This document shows, piece by piece, positions 1 through 7,055 of a stretch of DNA of 10,350 nucleotides. Location of the stretch: positions 1 to 10,350 of the forward strand of contig NZYH01000001.1 of the NCBI GenBank assembly GCA_002697825.1, given 5' to 3'. A model generated the notes under the pieces. It saw only the letters and a list, made by a program, of their open reading frames with translations. It was not told the DNA's origin and ran no database searches. Position 1 is the stretch's first letter, and each line of letters starts with the position of its first letter. The DNA comes from Nitrospina sp. (lineage in GTDB: Bacteria > Nitrospinota > Nitrospinia > Nitrospinales > VA-1). The position numbers and the translations under genes are program-made.

Positions 1-139
1 AGTCAGAGGCAATCTGGTCACGCTTTGGTCACGCAAAGATACGACACAATAGTTTCACTCTGACATCTTGTTAATTTATAAGCGCAGAAAACCTAGGTTT
101 TGCGCAGATGAAAGGTGAGAACAAACCGAAATATAGTGT
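1..139. other. Putative terminal segment of an integrated mobile element, no gene
   Basis: This stretch lies left of the truncated tRNA-Asp and contains no recognisable 5' tRNA half, so it is probably element DNA rather than native tRNA flank. The longest tail open from the left edge is frame 3, ending at a TAA at 72-74. It could be the end of an integrase or other element gene, but it is too short to identify. Two structures stand out: the 9-base direct repeat TGGTCACGC at 15-23 and 26-34, and a perfect 14-base palindrome at 88-101 flanked by GCGCAGA repeats. Assignment to an element is inferred from the tRNA truncation. Confidence 0.45.
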
Positions 140-184
140 CTGTCACGCCGGAGGTCGCGAGTTCGAGTCTCGTCGGCCCCGCCA
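140..184 (+). tRNA. 3' half of tRNA-Asp (GTC), truncated; probable att site
   Basis: The sequence reads as anticodon loop CTGTCAC (140-146, anticodon GTC at 142-144), the 3' anticodon stem GCCGG (147-151) and a 5-base variable loop (152-156). A complete T-arm follows, with stem GCGAG/CTCGT (157-161 and 169-173) around loop TTCGAGT (162-168). Then come acceptor strand CGGCCCC (174-180), discriminator G (181) and encoded CCA (182-184). The matching 5' half (acceptor GGGGCCG-like, D-arm, CCGGC stem) is absent from 1-139, so this copy cannot make a tRNA alone. The breakpoint at the anticodon loop is the classic integration site of tyrosine-recombinase elements. Together with the terminator that follows, it fits a displaced native 3' end (attR-type). 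An assembly chimera is the main alternative. Confidence 0.82.
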
Positions 185-192
185 TATAATTT

Positions 193-230
193 AAGGGCCC
201 AAAGCGCAACGCGCTTCAGGCCCTTTTTAT
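193..230 (+). terminator. Intrinsic terminator of the tRNA-Asp locus
   Basis: Outer stem AAGGGCC (193-199) pairs with GGCCCTT (219-225), and inner stem AAGCGC (202-207) pairs with GCGCTT (211-216) around loop AAC. A T-rich tract follows from 224. It begins 8 bases after the tRNA CCA, so it is the native tRNA terminator, still attached to the displaced 3' half. Confidence 0.9.
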
Positions 231-260
231 TTGTCTCAAACAAACCTAATAATATACAAT
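231..260 (+). promoter_or_regulatory. Weak candidate promoter for the beta-barrel gene
   Basis: TTGTCT (231-236) and TACAAT (255-260) match the sigma-70 -35 and -10 boxes at 4/6 and 5/6, with an 18-base spacer. They lie just after the tRNA terminator and before the gene at 279. AT-rich DNA gives such matches often, so this is only a candidate. Confidence 0.25.
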
Positions 261-278
261 GATTTAGTGGATTTACTA

Positions 279-1106
279 ATGGGATGCGTTACTGTGAAAG
301 ATCCTAAAACCCATAAAATCAAATCTCAACCGAACCTTATTTTTTTCCAGGTTCTCTTAGTGCTTATTCTTGCTGCCTTGCCCCCTACCGCCCAGGGAGA
401 ACCTCCGCCTATATCCACAGACCGAATTTTACAAACAAACTCACCCGACATATTGCAACCCGGTTACCATCAATTAGAAACAGGATTTTACTCCTATGAG
501 ACAGATAGGGAAAATAACATAAAGTCAAAACATACTTTGCTGAACAATAATTTATACAGGATAGGGTTTAGGGAAAAAATGGAACTTAGACTCGCTCTCT
601 ATGGATACAACATTCAACATGCAGCATCGGGTGATGATACAGGGTTGTCTGATGCTGAGATAAGCACGAAAATTTTGTTATTTGACAGCTCTGCTAATAG
701 ACCTAAAACTACTTTAAACGCAGGATTTACAGTGCCTATAGGAAATGATGCATTTACATCTGATAAGGTTGATCCTTTTTTTTCCTTTATACCGTCATTC
801 TCTAACTTGTTACCAGATTCGATTTATAATGATAATAGTCTGGGTGTTAGCTGGAATGATAGCAATGCTGATTTTAAATACGCGACATTATGGGGCCACA
901 ATCTTTCCGAATCTGTAATTTTTTATGCAGAATTCTTTGGGGCTATGGCTATTGATAGTGGAAGCAACTCTTATGGTTTTGACTGGGGCCTTACCTGGGC
1001 GATAAAAAACAATGTTCAATTGGACTTTTTTGCAGGTAACTCGCTCAATGACTCAGCCACCGATTTTTTTATCAACCTTGGGCTTTCAATAAGATTTCCA
1101 GAATAG
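279..1106 (+). CDS. Predicted outer-membrane beta-barrel protein, MetA-pathway-of-phenol-degradation-like
   Basis: A 275-residue protein from the ATG at 279. A TTG at 231 is in frame, but it lies at the tail of the tRNA terminator and is unlikely; a GTG at 294 is an alternative start. The N-terminus has a basic stretch, a hydrophobic core (about residues 20-35) and a likely signal-peptidase site near TAQG (residue 40). The mature part opens with ISTDR...SPDILQPGYHQLETGF, resembling the start of the phenol_MetA_deg transporter family. It continues with alternating polar/aromatic strands (RIGFREKMELRLALYGY, LNAGFTVPIG, FDWGLTWAI) and ends in the strand NLGLSIRF, as beta-barrels do. Family members are thought to be outer-membrane channels; the substrate here is unknown. 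Its position before modABC could be coincidental, because modA has its own promoter. The family call is from pattern recognition only. Confidence 0.68.
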   Translation: MGCVTVKDPKTHKIKSQPNLIFFQVLLVLILAALPPTAQGEPPPISTDRILQTNSPDILQPGYHQLETGFYSYETDRENNIKSKHTLLNNNLYRIGFREKMELRLALYGYNIQHAASGDDTGLSDAEISTKILLFDSSANRPKTTLNAGFTVPIGNDAFTSDKVDPFFSFIPSFSNLLPDSIYNDNSLGVSWNDSNADFKYATLWGHNLSESVIFYAEFFGAMAIDSGSNSYGFDWGLTWAIKNNVQLDFFAGNSLNDSATDFFINLGLSIRFPE

Positions 1107-1220
1107 TTTTTTTATCTGATCTACTTTGACTATACGAATTTCACCTGTTCTCCTATTCATATTTATCACTTCACTGACTCCTATGGATTGACCCTTCCAC
1201 CGCTTGGTCCGCATAAGCGT

Positions 1221-1249
1221 TTGACATGCAATATGTTTAATGATATATA
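1221..1249 (+). promoter_or_regulatory. Sigma-70-type promoter of the modABC operon
   Basis: A perfect TTGACA -35 box (1221-1226) is followed after 17 bases by TATATA (1244-1249), preceded by TGA. Transcription would start near 1256, about 36 bases before the modA ATG. The -10 box lies inside the upstream ModE-like operator, and the start site lies between the two operators. Confidence 0.7.
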
Positions 1250-1252
1250 ACG
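1229..1252. promoter_or_regulatory. ModE-like operator, upstream copy
   Basis: Half-sites CAATATGT (1229-1236) and ATATAACG (1245-1252) are separated by 8 bases. This is the layout of the E. coli modA ModE site read on the opposite strand (CGTTATGT-N8-ATATAACG): 8/8 match in one half and 6/8 in the other. It overlaps the promoter spacer and -10 box, so binding should block RNA polymerase. The E. coli site is quoted from memory; occupancy by ModE is inferred. Confidence 0.55.
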
Positions 1253-1258
1253 AATACT

Positions 1259-1282
1259 GGTTATATATATTTAAACATAACG
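1259..1282. promoter_or_regulatory. ModE-like operator, downstream copy
   Basis: Half-sites GGTTATAT (1259-1266) and ACATAACG (1275-1282) are separated by 8 bases. Compared with the E. coli modA operator (CGTTATAT-N8-ACATAACG), only the first base differs. It starts just after the predicted transcription start and ends 9 bases before the modA ATG, a repressor position. ModE-molybdate represses modABC in well-studied bacteria; the same is inferred here. The modE gene is not in this window. Confidence 0.68.
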
Positions 1283-1291
1283 ATTTGATTG

Positions 1292-2077
1292 ATGACTATA
1301 AAAAAAAGCAAATGGTGTGATTTGATGTATGGATTGATATCGGTATTTTTTTTGATTCAGGCTCCGATAGCCTTAGCCGAGCAAATACGGGTAGCCGTAG
1401 CCTCTAATTTCATTTTCCCAATAAAAGAGCTATCTAAAGAATTCGAAAATACAACGGGGAATAAAGTATTGGTGATTTCAGGTTCAACGGGAAAGCTTTA
1501 TGCACAAATCCACCAGGGCGCTCCTTTTGAGGTTTTTTTGGCAGCTGACTCAAATCGGCCGGAACTCCTTGAAAAAGAGGGAATAGGAGTACCCGGATCG
1601 CGGTTCACATATGCAGTTGGAAGATTGGTTATGTGGAGTGCTGATCCAAAATTTATCACAACATTCGGTTTACAGGTTTTAGATCAAAAAAATTTTCGCT
1701 ACCTAGCAATTGCTAACCCCAAAACTGCACCTTATGGAAAAGCAACGGAACAGGTTTTAAGGAAAAAAGGTTATTGGGAAAAAATTCAATCACGCCTAGT
1801 CAGGGGAGAAAATATTTCACAAACTTTACAGTTTGTGGTGACTGGAAACGCTCAAATAGGTTTTATCTCTCTCTCTCAACTAAGCAGCAGCAGGGAGCTG
1901 CTCGGAGGAACTTCCTGGTTGGTTCCTCTTAGTTTGCACGAACCGATTCAACAACAAGCGATATTATTAAAACGAGCAAACTCCAGTCAAGTGGCCCGAG
2001 AATTTTTAAAATTTTTAAAAAGCAAAAAGGGTCAAAAAATAATAAAAAATTATGGCTATTACGTAGAACAATTTTAA
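1292..2077 (+). CDS. modA: Molybdate ABC transporter, periplasmic substrate-binding protein ModA
   Basis: A 261-residue periplasmic protein that captures molybdate (and usually tungstate) and hands it to ModB. The N-terminus has a signal peptide: basic KKSK, a hydrophobic core at about 14-27 and cleavage after PIALA (residue 29). Family blocks follow in order: VAVASNF (34-40), SGSTGKLYAQIHQGAPFEVFLAAD split over 63-86, and NPKTAPYGK (142-150). By family analogy Ser38, Ser65 and the Ala146 region contact the oxyanion. The length is typical. The ATG at 1292 directly follows an in-frame TTG at 1289 and keeps the basic N-region; a second ATG at 1325 would lose it. No clear ribosome-binding site precedes the start. 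First gene of the mod operon, 9 bases before modB, behind a promoter with two ModE-like operators. Confidence 0.93.
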   Translation: MTIKKSKWCDLMYGLISVFFLIQAPIALAEQIRVAVASNFIFPIKELSKEFENTTGNKVLVISGSTGKLYAQIHQGAPFEVFLAADSNRPELLEKEGIGVPGSRFTYAVGRLVMWSADPKFITTFGLQVLDQKNFRYLAIANPKTAPYGKATEQVLRKKGYWEKIQSRLVRGENISQTLQFVVTGNAQIGFISLSQLSSSRELLGGTSWLVPLSLHEPIQQQAILLKRANSSQVAREFLKFLKSKKGQKIIKNYGYYVEQF

Positions 2078-2082
2078 AGGAA
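2076..2082 (+). promoter_or_regulatory. Ribosome-binding site of modB
   Basis: AAAGGAA overlaps the modA stop codon (2075-2077) and lies 4 bases before the modB ATG at 2087. It fixes the modB start and suggests coupling to modA translation. Confidence 0.7.
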
Positions 2083-2086
2083 AATT

Positions 2087-2770
2087 ATGGATCTGCATTC
2101 TCTTGATTATGGGCCTATCTGGCTCACCTTACAATTAGCAACTGTAACCATGATGATACTTTTAATAATAGGAACTCCTATTGCCTGGTGGCTTGCAAAT
2201 ACTTGTTCAAAGATTAGGGTCGGTATAGAAGCAGTGGTGGCCTTACCCTTGGTTTTGCCACCAACGGTTTTGGGATTTTATTTGTTGATCATGCTGGGTC
2301 CTAATGGTTGGATAGGAGGCCCCGTTCAAACCCTAACAGGTTCGCCATTATCTTTTACTTTTACGGGGTTAGTGTTTGCTTCAACCCTTTATTCTTTGCC
2401 TTTTGTTGTGCAGCCTTTGCAAAGTAACTTTGAATCGATAGGAAGGGCTCCAATAGAAACAGCCTCTTCTTTAGGGGCTTCAAAGTGGGATGCTTTTTTT
2501 TCTGTAATACTACCACTCTCAAGACGCGGTTATCTTACCGCAACGGTTTTAGGTTTTGCGCATACATTGGGAGAATTTGGTGTGGTGTTAATGGTAGGAG
2601 GAAATATCCCAGGAAAAACGAAAGTGATATCTATAGAGATTTATGATCGTGTTGAGGTTATGGAATATGCCCAAGCACATTTACTTTCAGCAGTTTTATT
2701 ATTATTTTCTTTTCTTGTTCTGGTCATGGTTTATTCCATTAATAAAAAATTACCGGTAAACGTTTCATGA
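2087..2770 (+). CDS. modB: Molybdate ABC transporter, inner-membrane permease ModB
   Basis: A 227-residue integral membrane protein that forms the homodimeric channel for molybdate. About five hydrophobic segments are visible: about 15-36, 46-70, 92-112, 148-172 and 197-216. The cytoplasmic EAA loop that docks onto ModC is seen as ETASSLGASKWDAFFSVILP (124-143). The family block GFAHTLGEFGVVLMVGGNIPG starts at about residue 156, and IYDRVE follows at 185-190. PLVLPPTVLGFYLL (54-67) is also a ModB-like signature. The length matches the family (about 225). The gene has a good Shine-Dalgarno, and its TGA overlaps the modC ATG by 4 bases (ATGA at 2767-2770), so the subunits are translationally coupled. 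Confidence 0.95.
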   Translation: MDLHSLDYGPIWLTLQLATVTMMILLIIGTPIAWWLANTCSKIRVGIEAVVALPLVLPPTVLGFYLLIMLGPNGWIGGPVQTLTGSPLSFTFTGLVFASTLYSLPFVVQPLQSNFESIGRAPIETASSLGASKWDAFFSVILPLSRRGYLTATVLGFAHTLGEFGVVLMVGGNIPGKTKVISIEIYDRVEVMEYAQAHLLSAVLLLFSFLVLVMVYSINKKLPVNVS

Positions 2771-3852
2771 CTACGTTCATAAAGGCAAATTTCAAAGTCA
2801 GCTATCCGAATTTTAATTTTGATGTTGATTTGCAACTCCCAGCATCTGGAATAACCGTGGTATTTGGCCCTTCGGGTTCAGGTAAAACTACCTTATTACG
2901 ATGCCTCGCAGGTTTCGAAAAATCAGGTAGGTTAGAAATAGCGGGAGAGATTTGGCAGGATAAGAATAAATTCCTTCCTCCGAACGAACGCGCGATTGGT
3001 ATGGTATTTCAGGAATCCCGTTTGTTCCCACATTTAAAAGTCCGAGAAAACCTGTTGTATGGATATAAACGTACTCCGGCAGAATCAAGAAAACTGCATC
3101 TGGACGGAGTGGCGCGTGTATTGGCTTTGGAAAATCTTTTAAATCGTGGTATCGAGAAATTATCGGGTGGTGAAAAGCAGCGAGTCGCACTCGGCCGGGC
3201 GTTACTTACAACTCCAAAGCTGCTTTTAATGGATGAACCTCTCGCAGCGTTAGATACCCAAAGAAAGGTAGAGATAATTCCATTTATCCGAAAAATAGAA
3301 CAAGAACTTTCTATCCCCATAATTTATGTTACCCACTCGATGAGTGAAGTTTTACAACTTGTCGACACTATGGTGATTTTGAAAGGGGGAAAAGTCATGA
3401 AATCAGGGCCCGTTGAAAAAGTTTTTTCGGACATCCACTTGCGCGATGCCATTGGCGACGAGCATTCAGGTGCGATCCTTGATACAACCGTTTTAGAACA
3501 CGATAAAGAATTTGGAATCACTCGTCTTGATTTTATGGGACAGGAATTAAGTGTACCTCTGCAAAGTATTGAACCCGGCAAGGGACTTCGAGTGCATATT
3601 CATTCTAAAGACGTGAGTCTAGCCACACAACCTCCGGAGGGGTTGACGAGTGTACTCAATATTTTAAGAACCAACGTTAAAAAAATTGGGGAAAATGTCG
3701 GGTATTCAGTAGATATAGAACTGGATGCAGGTCGTCCACTTCTTGCCACAATAACCAGAAAATCTTTGTCTAATCTAAATTTGCAACCCGGCCAGTCCAT
3801 TTATGCCTTGATCAAGGCAATTCGAATGGTTCATGAAAACGCAAATCTATAA
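2767..3852 (+). CDS. modC: Molybdate ABC transporter, ATP-binding protein ModC
   Basis: A 361-residue cytoplasmic ATPase that powers molybdate import. Nucleotide-binding motifs are complete: Walker A GPSGSGKT (34-41), Q-loop MVFQ (79-82), signature LSGGEKQ (132-138), Walker B LLLMDEP (152-158), D-loop ALD (161-163) and switch His190. The C-terminal part (about 235-357) is the regulatory extension, including a TOBE/Mop-like domain from about 291. In ModC proteins this domain can bind oxyanion and feed back on transport. The length and the TOBE domain separate ModC from general import ATPases. Its start overlaps the modB stop (ATGA). Downstream, 72 bases separate it from the convergent DUF1566-like gene, with no convincing intrinsic terminator. 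Confidence 0.95.
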   Translation: MTTFIKANFKVSYPNFNFDVDLQLPASGITVVFGPSGSGKTTLLRCLAGFEKSGRLEIAGEIWQDKNKFLPPNERAIGMVFQESRLFPHLKVRENLLYGYKRTPAESRKLHLDGVARVLALENLLNRGIEKLSGGEKQRVALGRALLTTPKLLLMDEPLAALDTQRKVEIIPFIRKIEQELSIPIIYVTHSMSEVLQLVDTMVILKGGKVMKSGPVEKVFSDIHLRDAIGDEHSGAILDTTVLEHDKEFGITRLDFMGQELSVPLQSIEPGKGLRVHIHSKDVSLATQPPEGLTSVLNILRTNVKKIGENVGYSVDIELDAGRPLLATITRKSLSNLNLQPGQSIYALIKAIRMVHENANL

Positions 3853-3906
3853 TAGAAATGGTTTCATATTTTAAAACACAAAATGCCTAGAAACTGTATT
3901 ATTTTA

Positions 3907-3926
3907 AATTTCTGATAATAGAAATT
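3907..3926. repeat. AT-rich inverted repeat between convergent genes
   Basis: AATTTCT (3907-3913) and AGAAATT (3920-3926) form a perfect 7-bp stem with a 6-base loop. It overlaps the stop codon of the minus-strand DUF1566-like gene. The stem is AT-rich and no clean T-tract follows on either strand, so it is at best a weak bidirectional terminator. Confidence 0.35.
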
Positions 3927-4482
3927 AAGGAACGTTTCGCACTCCGCGAACTCCACCTTTGGTACATTTATCTAGAGTCCGAATAAAGGGTAAACCAGTG
4001 ACGAAGTATGCAGTGCGGGCGCAGCAATGTCCATGCTCGGAGGACCAGTACCAATAAGCAGCCCCGTCTGCGAATAAACTCGACAAGGCCAAGGGATATT
4101 TAGGATCATGATCCATGGCAATAACGTTAGACTCTGTGTTGTCGTAAATTTCACCGTACTCCCAGACCTCTGGTACTCTCCAATCGGTGTATCCTCCCGT
4201 GGTAAGGTTCTCGACATAATTTTTTGAGTCGTACCAATTTAAGCACTTTCCCAAATCTGCAAAACTATCTTTTTTAGTCCACATGAGTTTTGACTTTGTT
4301 TCGGTGATGGTTCCATCACCATTATCTATTAGCTTAAGTCGGGAGGGGATAGGTGGTGGAGCAACATAAGGTGGTGCAACGTAGGGTCCTTTTTGAATAT
4401 AACCATTAGCATTTACTATTGCTGGAACCAGGAAAAATAGTGTAGCAAATGCAGAGCTCTTTATAAATATTCCACAATTCAT
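3925..4482 (-). CDS. Exported DUF1566 (Lcl C-type-lectin-like) domain protein
   Basis: A 185-residue protein with a signal peptide (hydrophobic core about 9-23, likely cleavage after NA at 24-25). A short proline-rich linker follows with a tandem YVAPP repeat (34-43). The DUF1566/Lcl-type domain runs from about 48 to the end. Recognisable blocks are LIDNGDGTITETKSKLMW (51-68), GGYTDWRVPE (96-105), YWSSE (145-149) and the closing GGVRGVR (176-182). Five cysteines in the mature part (80, 153, 154, 173 and one in the signal region at 3) could form disulphides in the periplasm. The molecular function of the family is poorly known. Its ATG overlaps the stop of the YbbP-like permease by 4 bases, so it is the last gene of that operon and may act with the transporter outside the inner membrane; that role is inferred. 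Confidence 0.78.
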   Translation of the reverse strand: MNCGIFIKSSAFATLFFLVPAIVNANGYIQKGPYVAPPYVAPPPIPSRLKLIDNGDGTITETKSKLMWTKKDSFADLGKCLNWYDSKNYVENLTTGGYTDWRVPEVWEYGEIYDNTESNVIAMDHDPKYPLALSSLFADGAAYWYWSSEHGHCCARTAYFVTGLPFIRTLDKCTKGGVRGVRNVP

Positions 4483-7055
4483 GACTCTGTCTCGCGGATG
4501 GTTTTTAGGGGTTTATTTTTTATTACATCGAGGCTACTTAAAATTCCCGTAGTAATAGTGAGAACTACCCCAAAGCAAAAAGCCGAAAAAATAATCCCGG
4601 GTTGTAAATGCCAGGAAGATTTGATTATGTATTTCATGACAGCCCAGGAGAGCCCTTGTGCCAAAAGAATACCAATTAAGGCGGCCATGATTCCTAATGT
4701 TGCATATTCAAACCCAAGAATAGATGCCACCATCTTTCTTTTTGCGCCAAGAATTTTTAACACCGCTGATTCGCGTAAACGTCGGTACTTAGTCGAAGCA
4801 ATCGAACCGGATAAAATGAACAGCCCTGCCGCGATGGCAAAGCCCGACATAAAATTTACCAATGTAGTTAGTTTAGAAACCGTCGATTCAACGGTATTTA
4901 CAATATCCCTAGTGCTAAGCGCCGTGACATTGGGTAAAGCTTTAACAACGGCGTTTTGTAGTTTTAATTCCTTTTCATTGGAAACATTTACAGTTGCGAC
5001 ATAGGTGATTGGTGCTCCCGCGAGTGCTCCCGGAGAAAAAATCATATAAAAATTAGTTCGCATATTTCGCCAGTTTACGCTGCGAATACTGGTGACCTCT
5101 GCTGATACGGGTATACCTTGGATGTCTATAGTCAATTGGGACCCAATATTAGCACCTAGCCTTTTGGCCGCATCTTGCTCCAACGAAACTTCTGCATTTT
5201 TTCCTCGTTCTTTATTCCACCACTGTCCTTCAATAATTTCATTATCTTTTGGAGGAGGACCTTCCATATATGTCAAAGCGAATTCACGATTTATGAACCA
5301 TTCCTCTCGCTGTTTGTCTTTGTATTGCCAGTTGGTTCGTAGTTTTTCATCGATACTATGTAAACGTGAACGCACTAGAGGTGTGATACTGTGATCAGCC
5401 TCGGGTGCAACTTGATCGAGTACCTGTATGAATGTTTCTTTTTGGTCTTTTTGGATATCAATAAAAAAATAATTAGGTGGATTTATTTCGGTATTCTTGT
5501 TGAGCATGGCCAACATGTCCATTTGTACCAACCTCACTGTAAGGATCAGCATAATACCCATTCCCAGGCAAGTGATAATCGATGCTGCCTCACTGTTTGG
5601 TCGTTTTAGGTTAGACATTCCATATCTTATTGCTATAGAACCTGGTTTAGGCAATACCTTAAGTACTTTTAATAAAAGCATCGATGCAAACGCAAATACG
5701 GCTATGGATACTCCAAAGGCAGAAAGAAATACTAGACCCCGTTTTAAAGATTCAGCTTGCCAGCAGATCATTGCTGCAAGACCTAGACTTACAGTCAATC
5801 CGGCCACCCAACGGTCCTTGTGTGTGCCTGTTGTGAGTTCCTCCTCTTCAAAGTTACGACGAAAAAGTCTTAGGGGGCGTGTCCGGACCGCTCTCAATAA
5901 TGGCCAAATGCAGAATAAAACGGTTGTAACTAAACCCAGTAAAAACGACTGCATGGCAGGTATGAAATAAAAAGAGGGCTCAAGTTGGTAGTTGATTAAC
6001 CCTTCCATTTTTGATGGTAGTAAGTAGGTAAGAAAAAACCCAACAACAATTCCTAATATGCTACCCACCACTCCTACCAACGTGGCCTGAAAAAGATAAA
6101 CTTTAAGTAAGGTGCGAGAAGAAGCACCCAGACAATTCATAATGGCAACCGTATCTAGTTTTTGTGCCATGAAGGTACGGACGATCATTGCTACCCCAAT
6201 ACCACCCATGAGCAGAGCGATAACTCCAAGCGCACCCAGATATTGTCCCATCCGTTCTATAGAACTCGAAAGGGAAGATTGCATGTCTTTATAGGTCCGA
6301 ATTGAGATGGTTTTATCAGGCAGGCCGCGTTCCAAAAGCATCACTGCTTTTTCAATATCTATATTGTCAGGAATTTTAATTAAAGTACGATGCTTGATTC
6401 GGCTCCCAGGTTGGATCAGCCCAGCTTTATCTAGAGAAGCGCGCGAAATAAATAATCGAGGTCCTATGCTAAAGGCACGGGAGATACGATCAGGTTCTGA
6501 GATTACAATACCTGTGATTTTTAATTTTATTTTTCCAAGGAGGAATTCATCGTTCAAGTGCAATCCTGTTTTTATTAGAAATGATGATTCCACGACTGCA
6601 CTGTTTCCCTTAAGCAATTCCTGCAAAGGGCGATCTGGGTTATTTTTAAGTTCCCCATAGAAAGGATATTGTGGGCCGGATAATGGAATGGATTTTAATT
6701 CTGTTATCAGGGAGCCAGATTTTTCAGGTATGGTCGTCGTTTTATACTGGACCATCCCGTGTAGTTCTTTTATAAACAAAAACTCTGTTCCGATTGGCAG
6801 GGTTTTTGTCTGATAAGCCAAGTCTTCTTTTCCCTGTTCCCAACTACCTTTAATCGCGATATCTGCAGCCAACAGACCTTTGGCCTGGGCCTGAATCGTT
6901 TCCTGAACCATATTGGAAAAGCTTTTAATCGTCATTACTGCACAAACACCGATTGCAATACAAAGAATGAAAAAGGTCATGCGTTTCCATGCACCACGCA
7001 ATTCGGCAAGGGTAAGTGTAATTAACTTGGGAAAACTAATTTGTACTGATTTCAT
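4479..7055 (-). CDS. ybbP: YbbP-type large ABC transporter permease (FtsX/MacB superfamily)
   Basis: An 858-residue inner-membrane protein with two FtsX repeats, the usual YbbP size and layout. The first membrane helix is at about 26-43, followed by a periplasmic domain (about 50-265). Helices then lie near 272-293, 318-345 and 366-386, with central helices near 417-431 and 440-464. A second helix at about 491-510 starts the second half, which has another periplasmic domain (about 520-725) and C-terminal helices near 735-753, 783-802 and 821-840. Family hallmarks are QKLDTVAIMNCLGAS (298-312), the YbbP-like SVNWRNMRTNFYMIFSPG (659-676) and RRLRESAVLKILGAKR (758-773). Such permeases usually act on envelope lipids or hydrophobic compounds through mechanotransmission, not classical channel import. 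ATGA overlaps on both sides join it to the ATPase and the DUF1566-like gene. Confidence 0.88.
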   Translation of the reverse strand: MKSVQISFPKLITLTLAELRGAWKRMTFFILCIAIGVCAVMTIKSFSNMVQETIQAQAKGLLAADIAIKGSWEQGKEDLAYQTKTLPIGTEFLFIKELHGMVQYKTTTIPEKSGSLITELKSIPLSGPQYPFYGELKNNPDRPLQELLKGNSAVVESSFLIKTGLHLNDEFLLGKIKLKITGIVISEPDRISRAFSIGPRLFISRASLDKAGLIQPGSRIKHRTLIKIPDNIDIEKAVMLLERGLPDKTISIRTYKDMQSSLSSSIERMGQYLGALGVIALLMGGIGVAMIVRTFMAQKLDTVAIMNCLGASSRTLLKVYLFQATLVGVVGSILGIVVGFFLTYLLPSKMEGLINYQLEPSFYFIPAMQSFLLGLVTTVLFCIWPLLRAVRTRPLRLFRRNFEEEELTTGTHKDRWVAGLTVSLGLAAMICWQAESLKRGLVFLSAFGVSIAVFAFASMLLLKVLKVLPKPGSIAIRYGMSNLKRPNSEAASIITCLGMGIMLILTVRLVQMDMLAMLNKNTEINPPNYFFIDIQKDQKETFIQVLDQVAPEADHSITPLVRSRLHSIDEKLRTNWQYKDKQREEWFINREFALTYMEGPPPKDNEIIEGQWWNKERGKNAEVSLEQDAAKRLGANIGSQLTIDIQGIPVSAEVTSIRSVNWRNMRTNFYMIFSPGALAGAPITYVATVNVSNEKELKLQNAVVKALPNVTALSTRDIVNTVESTVSKLTTLVNFMSGFAIAAGLFILSGSIASTKYRRLRESAVLKILGAKRKMVASILGFEYATLGIMAALIGILLAQGLSWAVMKYIIKSSWHLQPGIIFSAFCFGVVLTITTGILSSLDVIKNKPLKTIRETES

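Noticed and set aside
3..74. C-terminal tail of an integrase gene reading into the window
   Set aside because: One frame stays open to a TAA at 72-74, but 23 codons give no diagnostic motif, and other frames are also partly open. It is mentioned only as a possibility.
1..139. Possible 5' half of the tRNA-Asp, or an intron splitting the tRNA
   Set aside because: No GGGGCC-type acceptor strand, D-arm or CCGGC anticodon stem is present in this stretch. Introns in bacterial tRNA-Asp are not an expected case, so truncation by integration is simpler.
231..278. Start of the beta-barrel gene at TTG 231
   Set aside because: This codon lies at the end of the T-tract of the tRNA terminator and leaves no room for a promoter or leader. 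The ATG at 279 gives a normal signal peptide.
1107..1220. Molybdenum-cofactor riboswitch or terminator upstream of modA
   Set aside because: Only a 5-bp stem CGCTT/AAGCG (1201-1205, 1215-1219) was seen, upstream of the -35 box, so it is not in the modA leader. The T-run at 1107-1113 has no convincing stem before it.
2888..3800. Minus-strand open frames opposite modC
   Set aside because: They are overlaps of a clear ModC coding sequence with complete ATPase motifs, and show no protein family features of their own.
4498..5970. Plus-strand open frames opposite the YbbP-like permease
   Set aside because: They lie entirely antisense to a gene with strong family motifs, have unlikely amino-acid composition and show no recognisable domain.
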